A stretch of DNA of 64,000 bases, from contig NZ_MYFO02000010.1 in NCBI RefSeq assembly GCF_004514475.2, positions 1 through 64,000 of the forward strand. Reading direction: 5' to 3'. The notes below the pieces were generated by a model that worked only from the letters and a program-made list of their open reading frames with translations, was not told the DNA's origin and made no database searches. The position numbers were made by a program, and so were the translations under genes. Below, one piece after another: positions 51,902 through 61,493 of this stretch; within the stretch, counting starts at the first letter, position 1; each line of letters starts with the position of its first letter. This DNA comes from Paenibacillus athensensis. GTDB lineage: Bacteria > Bacillota > Bacilli > Paenibacillales > NBRC-103111.

Positions 51902-52627
51902 CTAATACGACATGATCGTCCGGTACATCGAGCGATCCTTCAGCTTGCGGAAAAGCCCTAGCATCGGCGTAAAATTCGCTTCGATAATCCACACCCGTCC
52001 GTTCCGGTCAAACGCCATATCCAGCCCGATCGTTCGACGGCTCGGATACGCCTTGCGCAGCTGCTGTGCCGTCTGCAAGGCGACGTGGTCCATTTGCGAC
52101 GACAGCGCTCCGGAGGACGCGCCTTCGATATTGGACATGCGGATCGCATGCGCAAGCGATACAATGCGTCCCTGGCTGCGCCGCACATTGGTAACGACAT
52201 ACCCCTTGCCGGCTACCTTGGCCAGCTTGCCGGTGACGCGCCACTCTCCTTTGGGCCGGCGCTGCACCATCACACGGCAGTCAAAGGGACGGCCGTTCAC
52301 CGCGGCCAGCCGGATGCGCTGCTGAACCACGGCGCGCGATCCCGCATGCTTGCGCAGGTAGGAAATCAGCGCCGTTTCGCTGTGCAGCGTCCGCCGCGAG
52401 GCTCCGAAATGCACCTCATACGCCCCGGCCGAACGCAAGCGGACGCGCACGACGCCTTGCCCGCCCCAGCCGCCCGTCGGCTTGACAATGACATCTCTGT
52501 ATTCATGAAGCATGGCACGCAGCGTCCCCGGCTTGTTCCAGGCCGTCTTAGGCAAATACGGGCGCAGCGCGGAAGCTTCCCGCATCACCTTGTACTTGCC
52601 CCACTTGCTTACACTACGCTTGCTCAT
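51902..52627 (-). CDS. YheC/YheD-type ATP-grasp protein (endospore coat-associated)
   Basis: Protein of 241 residues in the ATP-grasp fold: VIVKPTGGWGGQGVVRV (nucleotide-binding Lys and glycine loop), QQRIRLAAVNGRPFDCRVMVQ, and WIIEANFTPMLGL carrying the metal-binding Glu and Asn. This pattern and length match the short members of the YheC/YheD family found on or near spore coats; substrates are unknown. It overlaps panD by 14 bases and so is probably co-transcribed with it. Confidence 0.85.
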   Translation of the reverse strand: MSKRSVSKWGKYKVMREASALRPYLPKTAWNKPGTLRAMLHEYRDVIVKPTGGWGGQGVVRVRLRSAGAYEVHFGASRRTLHSETALISYLRKHAGSRAVVQQRIRLAAVNGRPFDCRVMVQRRPKGEWRVTGKLAKVAGKGYVVTNVRRSQGRIVSLAHAIRMSNIEGASSGALSSQMDHVALQTAQQLRKAYPSRRTIGLDMAFDRNGRVWIIEANFTPMLGLFRKLKDRSMYRTIMSY

Positions 52628-53021
52628 TGCGCTTCGCCTCCTGACGTTCCACCACGAGATCGTGCGTCTCTACGCTGACAATCCGATTCCCTTCATCCAC
52701 AAACACAACCGTGGGCTGCAAGCCCGCTACTTCTTGTTCATCCATCAGACCCAAGCTCAATATAATGACCAGATCGCCCGGTTGAAACAAATGGGCCGGC
52801 GGGCCGTTCAGTCCGATTTTACCGCAGCCCTCCGGTGCGGGCAGCGCATAGGTCTTCCAGCGGGTGGCATTACGCAAGCTCGTCACCTGCACCATTTCAT
52901 AGGGGTGAATATTGGCTTGCTTCATAAGCGCGGCATCGATTGTAATGCTGCCCACATAATCCAGATCGGCCTCAGTGACGGTGGCGCGATGAATTTTGCC
53001 TTTGCACATCAAACGCTGCAT
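52614..53021 (-). CDS. panD: Aspartate 1-decarboxylase
   Basis: Makes beta-alanine for pantothenate and CoA. Protein of 135 residues, normal length. The self-cleavage site Gly24-Ser25 (DYVGSITID) that yields the pyruvoyl cofactor is intact. Lys9 (CKGKIHRA), Arg54 (RNATRWKTYA) and the NGPPAHLFQPGDLVIILS stretch are conserved. It is not linked to panB or panC here; the downstream yheC/D-type gene overlaps it. Confidence 0.96.
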   Translation of the reverse strand: MQRLMCKGKIHRATVTEADLDYVGSITIDAALMKQANIHPYEMVQVTSLRNATRWKTYALPAPEGCGKIGLNGPPAHLFQPGDLVIILSLGLMDEQEVAGLQPTVVFVDEGNRIVSVETHDLVVERQEAKRNEQA

Positions 53022-53369
53022 ATACGGTAATCTCCTTTTTCATGGCATAGGTTTCTAACTCACCATATGTACCTTGCGCCTGTGCTGTCGTAGGTGTACA
53101 CCCAACTTGAGTCAAAATAGGCCGCTACGGCCGCGCCATCCCCGTACCTCCCGAACCCGCACGCGTGGCTCTGTAAATGCCCTATCGTGGCCGAACGCCC
53201 GCATACGCCGCCCTGCACCGTGCATACCGCACCGGAAGCCCGCATACGCCGCTCCCCCAACCCCGCCAATAGGTCTGCCATACAGGAAAACAGCCCCCGC
53301 GCCGCGAATACATCAACCAACGGCCTTCCCCCCCCCAAAGGCCGAACTCAAGGAAGGAGCTCTTGCGCG
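53022..53369. other. Divergent intergenic region
   Basis: About 350 bases between panD (-) and the WYL regulator (+). C-rich, no convincing promoter, repeat or RNA element seen; panD SD AAAAAGGAGA is visible at its left end. Confidence 0.4.
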
Positions 53370-54347
53370 ATGTCCAAAGCCGACAATATGCTCGCCATTC
53401 TGTGGCTGCTCAAAACCGGCAAGCGCTGCACGGCCAAGCAGCTGGCCGAGGAGCTGGAAATCCATGTGCGCACGGTGTATCGCTACATCGACGCCTTGTG
53501 CGCCAGCGGCGTGCCGATTATTGCCGACTCCGGCCATAACGGCGGCTACAGCCTGCCGGCCCATTTCGGGGCCGCGCCGTTAACGTTCGACCCCGATGAG
53601 CAAAAAGCGCTGGCTCACGCCGCCGTCTTTGCCCGCGAGGCGGGCTACCCGTTCGGCGACGCCCTGAACCGGGCCGTCCACAAGCTCAAGCTGTACGCCA
53701 GCGACGAGCAGCGCGAGCGCCTGAGCCGCCACGCGCGCGGCGTAGAGGTGATTCATGCTCCGGCGGCAGCGGCGCAGGCTGATCTGTTGCAGCAGCTGGA
53801 GGTGGCAACGGCCGAAGCCGAAACCCTATGCATGGACTATCAAAAAGGCTACGGTCTCGTCACAGAAATGCGCCGCATCGACCCCTACGGACTTGTTTTC
53901 TGGAAAAACCGCTGGTACGTCGTCGGCTACTGCCGCCTGCGCAGCGAGGTGCGCAGCTTCCGCGTCGATCGCATCCGCGCGTTAAGCGGCAGCGGCGAGC
54001 GTTTCGAGCGTCCGGCGAACTTTTCGGCACGCGAGTTTTTGCTGGCCGGCCTGCAGACAGACCCCGCAGGGGCGGAATACGCAACCGTGCGCGTTTCAGG
54101 CCGCGAGCAGGCGCTGAACGATCTGTGCAGCCATTGGTATTTCGCACAGGCACTTGCCGAGCGCAAGCCAACAGAGGCGTTGTTCCGGATAGAACGTCAA
54201 TCGCTGTTTACGATGGGCGCGTCGTTTTTGCTGGCATACGGCATGGCGATTCGCGTCGAGGAGCCGGCCGAATTGCTGGAGCGGCTGGCCACGTGTGCCG
54301 GGGAGCTGCAGCGCCATTATGCCGGTGGTCTTGCGCCGCGGGCTTAA
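53370..54347 (+). CDS. YafY-type HTH/WYL domain transcriptional regulator
   Basis: Protein of 325 residues. ATG 53370 follows AGGAAGGAG; upstream in-frame sequence is low-complexity and not coding-like. N-terminal HTH-11/DeoR-type helix-turn-helix (AKQLAEELEIHVRTVYRYIDAL, then the GYSLP wing), a WYL domain from ~140 (MDYQKGYG..., DPYGLVFWKNRWYVVGYC, SFRVDRI) and a WCX-like C-terminal domain. Such regulators bind nucleic-acid or other ligands via WYL and act as activators or repressors. Target unknown. Confidence 0.92.
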   Translation: MSKADNMLAILWLLKTGKRCTAKQLAEELEIHVRTVYRYIDALCASGVPIIADSGHNGGYSLPAHFGAAPLTFDPDEQKALAHAAVFAREAGYPFGDALNRAVHKLKLYASDEQRERLSRHARGVEVIHAPAAAAQADLLQQLEVATAEAETLCMDYQKGYGLVTEMRRIDPYGLVFWKNRWYVVGYCRLRSEVRSFRVDRIRALSGSGERFERPANFSAREFLLAGLQTDPAGAEYATVRVSGREQALNDLCSHWYFAQALAERKPTEALFRIERQSLFTMGASFLLAYGMAIRVEEPAELLERLATCAGELQRHYAGGLAPRA

Positions 54348-54509
54348 AATAGAACGGCGAAGCCGCCGCCGATTCGTCGGCGCTTATGCTTTTACCCGTA
54401 ACAAAAACAGGAAATTCATGGAGAATCCGGACGATGTAACGGTTTTCAATTTAATTTTGCGCGCGGTCGTGGTAAGATAAAGGAAGAAGTGAAGGAGGAG
54501 AGCCGATTT

Positions 54510-55127
54510 ATGACAACGAATGAAACGACCGAGCAGCCCAGCCAGGAGGAACAGCAGCAGAAGGAAGCGGAAATGATCATCGCTTTGTTCCAGCACGCCA
54601 AGCATTTGCTGCAGCAGCAGTACCCGGAATTCGTAGCGGGCGGCCAGATCGGCCAGCATCCGGCGCATGGCCCTCTGTTTGCTTTTACGCTGGAAAAGGA
54701 CGGCAACACCTACGCATGCGGATTTTTGCTCAATGAAGTCGTTCGCGCCTTCCAGGGCGACGAGAATCCGGGCGTTTGGCTGTCGTCGTATTTTGTCGAT
54801 ATGATTCGCGCAGGTCAGCACAATCCGCTGCCGGTGCCGCCGCAAACGGAAGACGAGGCGAAGGCGGTTTATGATAACAATATCGTTCCGCATTGCGCAC
54901 AAAGCGCCCGCGAGGAATTTGACGGAGAGACCGTCTACGTCGATCTGGAATTCCACGAAGAAGCGGGACCGATTCTCGAAGCCGGCTTCCCGGCGATCAA
55001 GGAAGGCAACAATACGTGCGCGATGCCGCTGGCGTTTTTGATGACACTGTATTTGCTGAACCGCGACCCGGCCGAGCCGCTTATTGCTGCTTTGTACAAG
55101 CTCAAGTCGGAGCATGCTGCTTCATAG
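54510..55127 (+). CDS. Hypothetical cytosolic protein
   Basis: Unrecognised protein of 205 residues. ATG 54510 follows AAGGAGGAG by nine bases. N-terminal Gln/Glu-rich segment, then a compact alpha/beta region (FVAGGQIGQHPAHGPLFAF, YACGFLLNEVVRAFQGDENPGVWLSSYFVDMI, VDLEFHEEAGPILEAG) without membrane segments or a signal peptide. Monocistronic with its own terminator. It looks like a real, conserved gene rather than noise, but nothing indicates a function. Confidence 0.75.
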   Translation: MTTNETTEQPSQEEQQQKEAEMIIALFQHAKHLLQQQYPEFVAGGQIGQHPAHGPLFAFTLEKDGNTYACGFLLNEVVRAFQGDENPGVWLSSYFVDMIRAGQHNPLPVPPQTEDEAKAVYDNNIVPHCAQSAREEFDGETVYVDLEFHEEAGPILEAGFPAIKEGNNTCAMPLAFLMTLYLLNRDPAEPLIAALYKLKSEHAAS

Positions 55128-55140
55128 GTAACTATCGAAA

Positions 55141-55165
55141 ACGGGGCCGCGGGCTCCGTTTTTTT
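55141..55165 (+). terminator. Intrinsic terminator
   Basis: ACGGGGCC / GGCTCCGT stem with a two-base loop (one G-T pair) and a run of seven T. Confidence 0.85.
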
Positions 55166-55339
55166 AATTCCCCATAACCAAGGCCCCGAGCGACAATGCC
55201 GGGGCTTGTTTAACGTTGCCCACCGCTGCTTCCGGGGCGTCCGGCTGTCCGCGACAAATGGCAAGCGCAGTCAAAAACCGAACAAAGAAGGTCCCCTGCG
55301 GCCTCGACCGGCGTTCATGCAAATGTCACGACTTTGCTG

Positions 55340-55368
55340 TTGACGTTGGGCAATCGGGCTGATATAGT
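55340..55368 (+). promoter_or_regulatory. Promoter of the MarR-MMPL operon
   Basis: TTGACG (55340-55345), 17-base spacer, TATAGT (55363-55368). Confidence 0.7.
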
Positions 55369-55403
55369 TCAATAGTAGAACAATTCGTGCATAAAACCAT
55401 TTT

Positions 55404-55420
55404 ACAATCGAACCGATTGT
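55404..55420. promoter_or_regulatory. MarR operator candidate
   Basis: Perfect palindrome ACAATCG-AAC-CGATTGT between the promoter and the MarR start. Downstream placement fits repression by blocking transcription. MarR proteins commonly bind such short-spaced palindromes. Confidence 0.6.
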
Positions 55421-55443
55421 TCGGACGGCAAGGAGGCAGCGGC

Positions 55444-55908
55444 ATGGAGCACGATTTTTTGAAGCAGTTGATCAACAGGTACGAGATGGCAATGTTTACC
55501 GTGAATCGCCGGGCGAATGCGATGATTCGCGACATGATGCCGGATAATTTGACCAGTGATCAATTGGCGACGTTGCGCTACATCAGACAGCGCGGCAAGT
55601 GTACCTCAACGGAGCTGGCGGATATTTTTTGCGTTGGAAAAAGCTCGATCACCGCGATCATCACGCGGCTTCACGACAAGGAGCTGATTGTGCGGCAGCC
55701 GGACGACCGCGACCGGCGGGTCATCTACGTCATGCTGACAGCCGAAGGCGAACGGTATGCCGACGAGATGCAAACGCAAATCGAGACCTTGATGTCGCGA
55801 TACCTGCATCAGTTCAGCGAAGAGGAAGCGCTGCGGTTTATGGAGACGTTCGAGAAGCTCGCCAAGCTGTTGGTCGAGAGCGAAGAAGAAAAGGGGAATG
55901 TGATCTGA
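55444..55908 (+). CDS. MarR family transcriptional regulator
   Basis: Protein of 154 residues. ATG 55444 follows AAGGAGG. Winged helix with CTSTELADIFCVGKSSITAIITRL and the wing DDRDRRVIYVMLTAEG (the DxRxxR signature). The stop overlaps the start of the MMPL exporter gene (TGATG), so the two are coupled. The typical role is repression of the exporter until a phenolic or drug ligand binds. Confidence 0.94.
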   Translation: MEHDFLKQLINRYEMAMFTVNRRANAMIRDMMPDNLTSDQLATLRYIRQRGKCTSTELADIFCVGKSSITAIITRLHDKELIVRQPDDRDRRVIYVMLTAEGERYADEMQTQIETLMSRYLHQFSEEEALRFMETFEKLAKLLVESEEEKGNVI

Positions 55909-58900
55909 TGCAGGCAATTGTCAAATGGAGATGGCTGGTGCTGGTATTGTGGCTGGCCGCGGTGGTAGGTCTGGTGCTTGGCGCGCCGAACATGGAAGCG
56001 CTGGTGCGCGACAAAGGGCAAATTACCGTACCGGACGGATACCCGTCGACGGTGGCGGGCAAGCTGATGAAGGAAATGAACGGGGAAACGTCTGCCGGAG
56101 CGGATGAATCCTCGGTGCTGGTGTTTCATAACGACAAGGGGCTGACCGGCGCCGACAAGGATGAAATCAAGCGCGGTCTTGAGCTGCTCAAGCAAGCGAA
56201 GGATAGCGCGGGCGTCAATGCCGTGACATCGCCGTTTGATTCCAAGGAGCTGGAGGCTCAGATGGCCTCCAAGGACGGCACCACGATGATTGCGCTCGTG
56301 CGCAATACGCTGGACGGCCGCACGCCGGGCGAAGCGAGCAAGGCGCTGTACGACACGCTGTCCGACGTGAAGGTCGAGCATTATTTTACCGGCAACTGGC
56401 TGATTAACGAAGACGTCGTCGCCAGCTCCCAAGAGGGGCTCAAGAAGACGGAATGGATTACGGTTGTGTTTATTATGGCGATATTATTCGTCGTATTCCG
56501 CTCGGTGATCGCGCCGTTCATCCCGCTGCTGACTGTGGGCATCAGCTATGTGGCCGCGCAGTCGGTGGTGGCGTTTTTGGCCGAATATCTCAACTTTCCG
56601 GTATCCAACTTTACGCAAATTTTTATGGTCGCCGTCATGTTCGGCATCGGGACGGACTACTGCATTCTGCTGATCAGTCGGTTTAAAGAGGAGCTGGGCC
56701 ACGGAGCCGACAACACCTCGGCGATTTTGACCGCCTACCGCACAGCGGGGCGCACGGTGTTTTTCTCGGCGCTGGCCGTGCTGGTCGGCTTTGTATCGAT
56801 CGGGTTCTCGACGTTTTCCCTGTACCGTTCGGCCGTGGCCGTCGCCGTTGGCGTAGCGGTGCTCATGGTCGCGCTATCGACGCTCGTGCCGTTTTTCCTC
56901 GCGGTGCTCGGCAAGGCGATTTTCTGGCCCGCCAAAGGCTCGCTGGAGCATAAGCAAAGCGGGCTGTGGGGCGCGCTGGGCCGTTTCTCGCTCAAGCGTC
57001 CGCTAGTGGCGCTGCTCGTACTGGCAGCCGTCGTCGTACCGTTCCTGACGATGTACAAAGGCGCAATTTCATTTAACTCGCTTGATGAAATCGGCGATAA
57101 ATACAAATCGGTCAAGGCGTTCCAATTGATTTCCGACAGCTTCGGTCCGGGCGAATCGCTTTCGACGGGCATCGTGATCAAAAGCGATAAGCCGCTCGAC
57201 ACGCAGGAAGCGCTCGGCCAGCTGGAGCAAATCTCCCGCGAGCTGTCCAAGGTCGACGGCGTCAAAACCGTACGCGGCGTTTCCCGTCCGACCGGCGAGC
57301 AACTGACCGACTTCCAGGTGGCGAAGCAAGTCGATACGCTCGGCGACGGGCTGAATAAAGGCGAGGACGGCCTCGGCCAAATCAGCAAGGGCCTCTCCGA
57401 AGCGAGCAGCCAGCTCAGTGGCAATGCGCCGAAGCTGAATGAAGCGGCCGGCGGCGCGGCGAAGCTCGTCGACGGTACGAACCAGCTCAAGGCCGGCGTC
57501 GTGCAGCTCGGCAACGGGCTGACGCAGCTGCAAAAAGGGCTGGAGGACGGCTCGGTCGGCGCCGCCGGGCTGCAGACGGGGCTCAAGCAGCTGCAGGAGA
57601 GCGCCGACAAGCTGGCTGCAGCGAATACCGAGCTGCTTGGCCACTACAAGGAGCTGGGCAGCGGCCTCGGCCAGCTCAGCCAAGCTTACGCGAGCACATC
57701 GGCGCAGTCGACCGAGCTGGCGAAGGGACTCGCCGATCTCGGTCAAGGCATGAGCGCGCTCGCGCTGTCGCATCCCGAATTGCAGCAGGACGCGCAATTC
57801 GTCAAAGCCCAGGGCGCCGTTGACGCCCTGTCCAAAGGCGCAGCCGCGCTCGACGCCGGCTTGCGTCAGCTGAACGGTCAGCTCGCCGGCATCAGCGCCG
57901 GGCTGACCCAAGCCAACGCCGGCTTCGAGCAAGCGTCCGGCGGCCAGCAAGCCCTCGGCGCAGGGCTGGCCTCGGTTGCAGACGGCCTGGCGAAGCTGCA
58001 GGCCGGCATTGCCCAGGCGGCGGCCGGGCAGGGTCAGATCGTCGGCAAGCTGCCGGATCTGACCAAGGGCTTCGATTCGCTCGCCGACGGGCAAAAATCG
58101 CTGCAGACCGGCTTCGAGCAGCTGGGCGGGCAGCTGAGCCAGCTCACCGGCGGTCTGGACCAAAGCGTCAGCGGCCTGAACGAGCTGAGCGGCGGCCTGC
58201 AATCGGCGCAAACGTACTTGCAGCAGCTGTCCGCTGCGCCGGATAAAGAGCTGACCGGCTGGTTCGTACCGGACGAAGCGCTGACCAACGCCGATTTCCA
58301 AAAAGCGCTCGACGCTTACATGTCCAAGGACCGCAAAATGGTCAAATTCGACGTCGTATTCAACGGCAATCCGTATGATCTTGACACCATCGGCAAAATC
58401 GACGACCTGAACGCCGCCGTCAAGCGGGCGCTCAAAGGCACGCAGCTGGAAGGCGCGACTTATGCGATCGACGGCGTTACCAGCGCCAACAACGATTTGC
58501 AGCATATTTCCCATGACGATTACAGCCGCACCACCATCCTGATGCTGATCGGGATTGCGCTGATTTTGATCATCATGTTCCGTTCGCTCGTCATTCCGCT
58601 TTACTTGATTTTGTCGCTCATTCTCACGTATTATACAGCGCTGGCTGTGACGGAATTTATTTACGTGCGAATCTTCGATATGTCCGGTATCAGCTGGTCC
58701 GTGCCGTTCTTCGGCTTCGTCCTGCTGATGGCGCTTGGCATCGACTATAGCATCTTCCTGATGGACCGCTTCAAAGAGTACCGGCATATGCCTCCGCAAG
58801 AGGGCATTTTGCTGGCGATGAAAAACATGGGCACCGTCATCATTTCCGCAGCCGTCATTCTCGGCGGCACCTTCGCCGCCATGTTGCCTTCCGGCGTCAT

Positions 58901-59087
58901 GTCGCTGCTGCAAATCGCCACGATCGTGCTGGCTGGACTCGTGCTGTACGCCTTGTTCTTCCTGCCGTTGTTCATCCCCGTTATGGTCCGGATGTTCGAC
59001 GTGGCCAACTGGTGGCCGTTTATGGGCCGCAAGGAAACGCCGCGCGGCAGCGACCGCTCCATTGGCGGGCACAACGAGCATTTGTAA
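55908..59087 (+). CDS. MMPL/RND family exporter (YdfJ-like)
   Basis: Protein of 1059 residues with the classic MMPL layout of two repeats: one helix, a large extracytoplasmic domain and a five-helix bundle each. The first bundle starts near residue 180 (GTDYCILLISRFKEEL) and the second near 885 (GIDYSIFLMDRFKEY), both with the GxDYxxF/L proton-relay motif. The second external domain contains a long run of G-L-x-x-L / Q-L-x-x-G-L heptad-like repeats (~485-770), as in YhgE/Pip-type proteins, probably an extended coiled coil. It exports lipids, siderophores or drugs by proton antiport under MarR control. Confidence 0.93.
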   Translation: MQAIVKWRWLVLVLWLAAVVGLVLGAPNMEALVRDKGQITVPDGYPSTVAGKLMKEMNGETSAGADESSVLVFHNDKGLTGADKDEIKRGLELLKQAKDSAGVNAVTSPFDSKELEAQMASKDGTTMIALVRNTLDGRTPGEASKALYDTLSDVKVEHYFTGNWLINEDVVASSQEGLKKTEWITVVFIMAILFVVFRSVIAPFIPLLTVGISYVAAQSVVAFLAEYLNFPVSNFTQIFMVAVMFGIGTDYCILLISRFKEELGHGADNTSAILTAYRTAGRTVFFSALAVLVGFVSIGFSTFSLYRSAVAVAVGVAVLMVALSTLVPFFLAVLGKAIFWPAKGSLEHKQSGLWGALGRFSLKRPLVALLVLAAVVVPFLTMYKGAISFNSLDEIGDKYKSVKAFQLISDSFGPGESLSTGIVIKSDKPLDTQEALGQLEQISRELSKVDGVKTVRGVSRPTGEQLTDFQVAKQVDTLGDGLNKGEDGLGQISKGLSEASSQLSGNAPKLNEAAGGAAKLVDGTNQLKAGVVQLGNGLTQLQKGLEDGSVGAAGLQTGLKQLQESADKLAAANTELLGHYKELGSGLGQLSQAYASTSAQSTELAKGLADLGQGMSALALSHPELQQDAQFVKAQGAVDALSKGAAALDAGLRQLNGQLAGISAGLTQANAGFEQASGGQQALGAGLASVADGLAKLQAGIAQAAAGQGQIVGKLPDLTKGFDSLADGQKSLQTGFEQLGGQLSQLTGGLDQSVSGLNELSGGLQSAQTYLQQLSAAPDKELTGWFVPDEALTNADFQKALDAYMSKDRKMVKFDVVFNGNPYDLDTIGKIDDLNAAVKRALKGTQLEGATYAIDGVTSANNDLQHISHDDYSRTTILMLIGIALILIIMFRSLVIPLYLILSLILTYYTALAVTEFIYVRIFDMSGISWSVPFFGFVLLMALGIDYSIFLMDRFKEYRHMPPQEGILLAMKNMGTVIISAAVILGGTFAAMLPSGVMSLLQIATIVLAGLVLYALFFLPLFIPVMVRMFDVANWWPFMGRKETPRGSDRSIGGHNEHL

Positions 59088-59345
59088 GCTATAAGCAAAA
59101 GGGGGCGCTTATGCCGCACCTTTTGCGTCATCAACGGTTCGCTTTCGTCCGGCCTTCGCCGCGGCGGGAGCGGGCCGTTTTATTTTTTTGACGGGAGCCG
59201 CGGGAAACGGGTTTCCAGCCTCTTTATTTTTTCCAGCAGGAAACCGCATCAGTCCCGTCGAAACAGGAACAAAAGTCCGATACAACGGACAACATTCAGC
59301 CTTGCTAATTGCCTTGCCCATTTCTCAACAACGGAGAACATGCCC

Positions 59346-60599
59346 ATGACGGAGCAGGAAACACCTTTACAACAATGTCCGCAATGCAGCGCAGCTTTGG
59401 AACACATCCCCGGCTATGTAACCTGGTGCGAGCCGTGCGGCTGGAATGCCAACCCTCAATCGGTCAATCGCAAACGAAGCCTGCTGGATCGGCTGAACAA
59501 GCGACTGGGTCCGAAAACGAGCGAACGGCTGCTCGACAGCCTTCACGACGATTCGGCCAAAAGCCAGCGAGCCTGGTTCCATTTTGGAGCAGGTGTGTTC
59601 GGCGCTTTGCTGCTGGCTGGCGATGCGTATTTATTTTACAAAGGGATCCGTACTCTGTGGGGCGTCCATTCGCCTGGCACCTTTTTCGTCGGCAGCCTGT
59701 GCCTCATTTTCGGGCTGCTGCTTTGTCCGCGACTGCACCGCTGGAAGCATCGGGGGCTTGTGCGCAGCGAATATCCCGGCTTGTACCGGCTTCTGGATGA
59801 GATGGCCGCGCGGATGCAAGCGAGACCCGTGGATACGATCCAGATGGGCACGGAATTCAACGCGTTTTTTACGGAATCAGACTTTACGCGCAAAAAGCTG
59901 ATTTACATCGGCATTCCGCTTTTTTCTATACTCAGCTTGCAGGAAAAAATATTCGTGCTCGCCCACGAGATGGCACACAACGCCAATCGCGATATGTCGC
60001 GAAACTGGCTGAACCGTTACGGGCAATCGACCCTATCGTTCATTTACGATACGATCATGCCGCGTGAGTACATGCGGGAGATGCTGGGGCCGTTCTTTTA
60101 TTTGCAAAAGTATGTACGCCAGCTCGTCGGCGCATTGGTATTTGGCGTCTGGTATGTGTACGGACTGCTGGGATTCAGAGAGAGTCAATATGCCGAGTAT
60201 GCAGCGGATGATCTGGCCTACCGAATCAGCGGGACCAGCGCTGCGCTGGGCGCATTGGAGAAACCCCATTATCATGAGACCTTTTATTTGACCTTGGAGC
60301 GGATTGCCCGTTATGGCTATAACAACGATTTGTTCGGCGAACTGCGTAAGGTGATGCAGCAGATGCCGGACAAGGAGCAGCGCCGGATTCGTCGAATGCT
60401 GGACACGGAGATGGCCAGGCTGGATGCCACGCATCCGCCTACGTCGCTGCGTCAGCGTCATGTGGCGGCTTTACCGAACGTGGAGCTGGCGATGGCGCTT
60501 ACCCCCGAACATATCGCCGAATTGGAGCGCGAATTTGCCGAGCTGGAGCGTAAGGCGCAGCGGGATTTGCTGGAGCGTTACCGCGCTTACTATCTCTAA
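59346..60599 (+). CDS. Membrane-bound M48 family zinc metallopeptidase
   Basis: Protein of 417 residues (ATG 59346 chosen for ACGGAG nine bases upstream; ATG 59340 is possible). N-terminal zinc ribbon CPQC...CEPC (~10-30), two transmembrane helices (~77-95, 105-125), and the catalytic HEMAH motif in VLAHEMAHNANRDMSRN with a downstream Glu (ESQYAEYAADDLAYR) as third zinc ligand. A further helix pair follows HEMAH. M48 proteases of this Ste24/HtpX-like type degrade misfolded membrane proteins or mature exported peptides. Ends with a coiled-coil-like charged tail. Confidence 0.88.
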   Translation: MTEQETPLQQCPQCSAALEHIPGYVTWCEPCGWNANPQSVNRKRSLLDRLNKRLGPKTSERLLDSLHDDSAKSQRAWFHFGAGVFGALLLAGDAYLFYKGIRTLWGVHSPGTFFVGSLCLIFGLLLCPRLHRWKHRGLVRSEYPGLYRLLDEMAARMQARPVDTIQMGTEFNAFFTESDFTRKKLIYIGIPLFSILSLQEKIFVLAHEMAHNANRDMSRNWLNRYGQSTLSFIYDTIMPREYMREMLGPFFYLQKYVRQLVGALVFGVWYVYGLLGFRESQYAEYAADDLAYRISGTSAALGALEKPHYHETFYLTLERIARYGYNNDLFGELRKVMQQMPDKEQRRIRRMLDTEMARLDATHPPTSLRQRHVAALPNVELAMALTPEHIAELEREFAELERKAQRDLLERYRAYYL

Positions 60600-60635
60600 C
60601 TGCCCCAACAGCCGTCAGCCCTCGCACCTTGCACG

Positions 60636-60690
60636 AAAAAGGCCTGTTGCCGCAACTCCTCATGGGGAAATTGCTGGCCGCAGGCCTTGT
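60636..60690. terminator. Bidirectional terminator between convergent genes
   Basis: AAGGCCTG (60639-60646) / CAGGCCTT (60681-60688) outer stem with further inner pairing; T-rich on the + strand (GTTTATTTCTTTT) and TTTTTCG on the minus strand. Confidence 0.75.
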
Positions 60691-60728
60691 TTATTTCTTT
60701 TCTCGTACGATAGGCTGCCGAGCCCGGA

Positions 60729-61493
60729 TCAAATCAGCTTGAGTCCGCTAATCAGCACGAGGCTGGCAATGACGGTGCGCAGCGCGTTTGTTGGCGCTTT
60801 GGCCGACAGCATGCTGCCGATCAGCACGCCGGGGACGGAGCCGGCCAGCAGATTGAGCGCAAGCCCGTAGTTAACGTTGCCCATGCTGGCGTGGAGCAAA
60901 CCGGCCGTAGTGGCGAGGAAAAAGGCGTGAGCAATATCGGTGCCCACCAGCCGTGGCGCGCTCATGCGGAACAAATAGAGCATCGCAATGGCGAACAGGG
61001 AACCGGAGCCGATCGACGTCAGCCCGACGATAAAGCCGAGCACGGCGCCCGTGGTAATCGTCAGTCCTTTTTTCTCCTCCAGTGGCTTCAACTGCCAGCG
61101 GTTTTCCTTGATTTTATTGCCGAAAAATACTTTGAACAACGTTGCAGCCGCCACAAGAATGAGTACATAGCCCAAGGCGTGTTTGATGATCGTTTCCTGG
61201 TTATGATAAAACGATTCGAACAGCTTGAGCAGCGTCACCGACACGATTACGCCCGGAATGCTGCCCATCGCCAAATATTTCACAAGGCGAAAATCAATCG
61301 TTTTTTGCCGCCAATGCTGAATCGTACCGAAAAACTTTGTCACGGAATTGTACAACAGGTCGGTTCCTACCGCAATAGACGGGTTAATGCCGATCATCAC
61401 CAATATCGGAGTGAGCAGCGACGCTCCTCCTACCCCGGTCAAGCCGACCAAAAAACCAACAAGGACGCCCATCAGCAATATGCTTACACTCAT
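60729..61493 (-). CDS. TauE/SafE family sulfite/organosulfonate permease
   Basis: Membrane protein of 254 residues with about eight helices in two repeats, each opening with the family signature (GFLVGLTGVGGASLLTPIL and GFIVGLTSIGSGSLFAIAML). Start taken at ATG 61493, eight bases after GGAG, giving MSVSILL. These permeases move sulfite, sulfoacetate or related anions. No sulfur-metabolism gene is adjacent. Confidence 0.92.
   Translation of the reverse strand: MSVSILLMGVLVGFLVGLTGVGGASLLTPILVMIGINPSIAVGTDLLYNSVTKFFGTIQHWRQKTIDFRLVKYLAMGSIPGVIVSVTLLKLFESFYHNQETIIKHALGYVLILVAAATLFKVFFGNKIKENRWQLKPLEEKKGLTITTGAVLGFIVGLTSIGSGSLFAIAMLYLFRMSAPRLVGTDIAHAFFLATTAGLLHASMGNVNYGLALNLLAGSVPGVLIGSMLSAKAPTNALRTVIASLVLISGLKLI

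Larger units (their letters stand above)
55128..55443. other. Intergenic region with terminator, hairpin and MarR promoter/operator
   Basis: Terminator at 55141-55165, a second hairpin AAGGCCCCG / CGGGGCTT at 55180-55207, then the MarR promoter (55340-55368) and palindrome (55404-55420). Confidence 0.6.
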
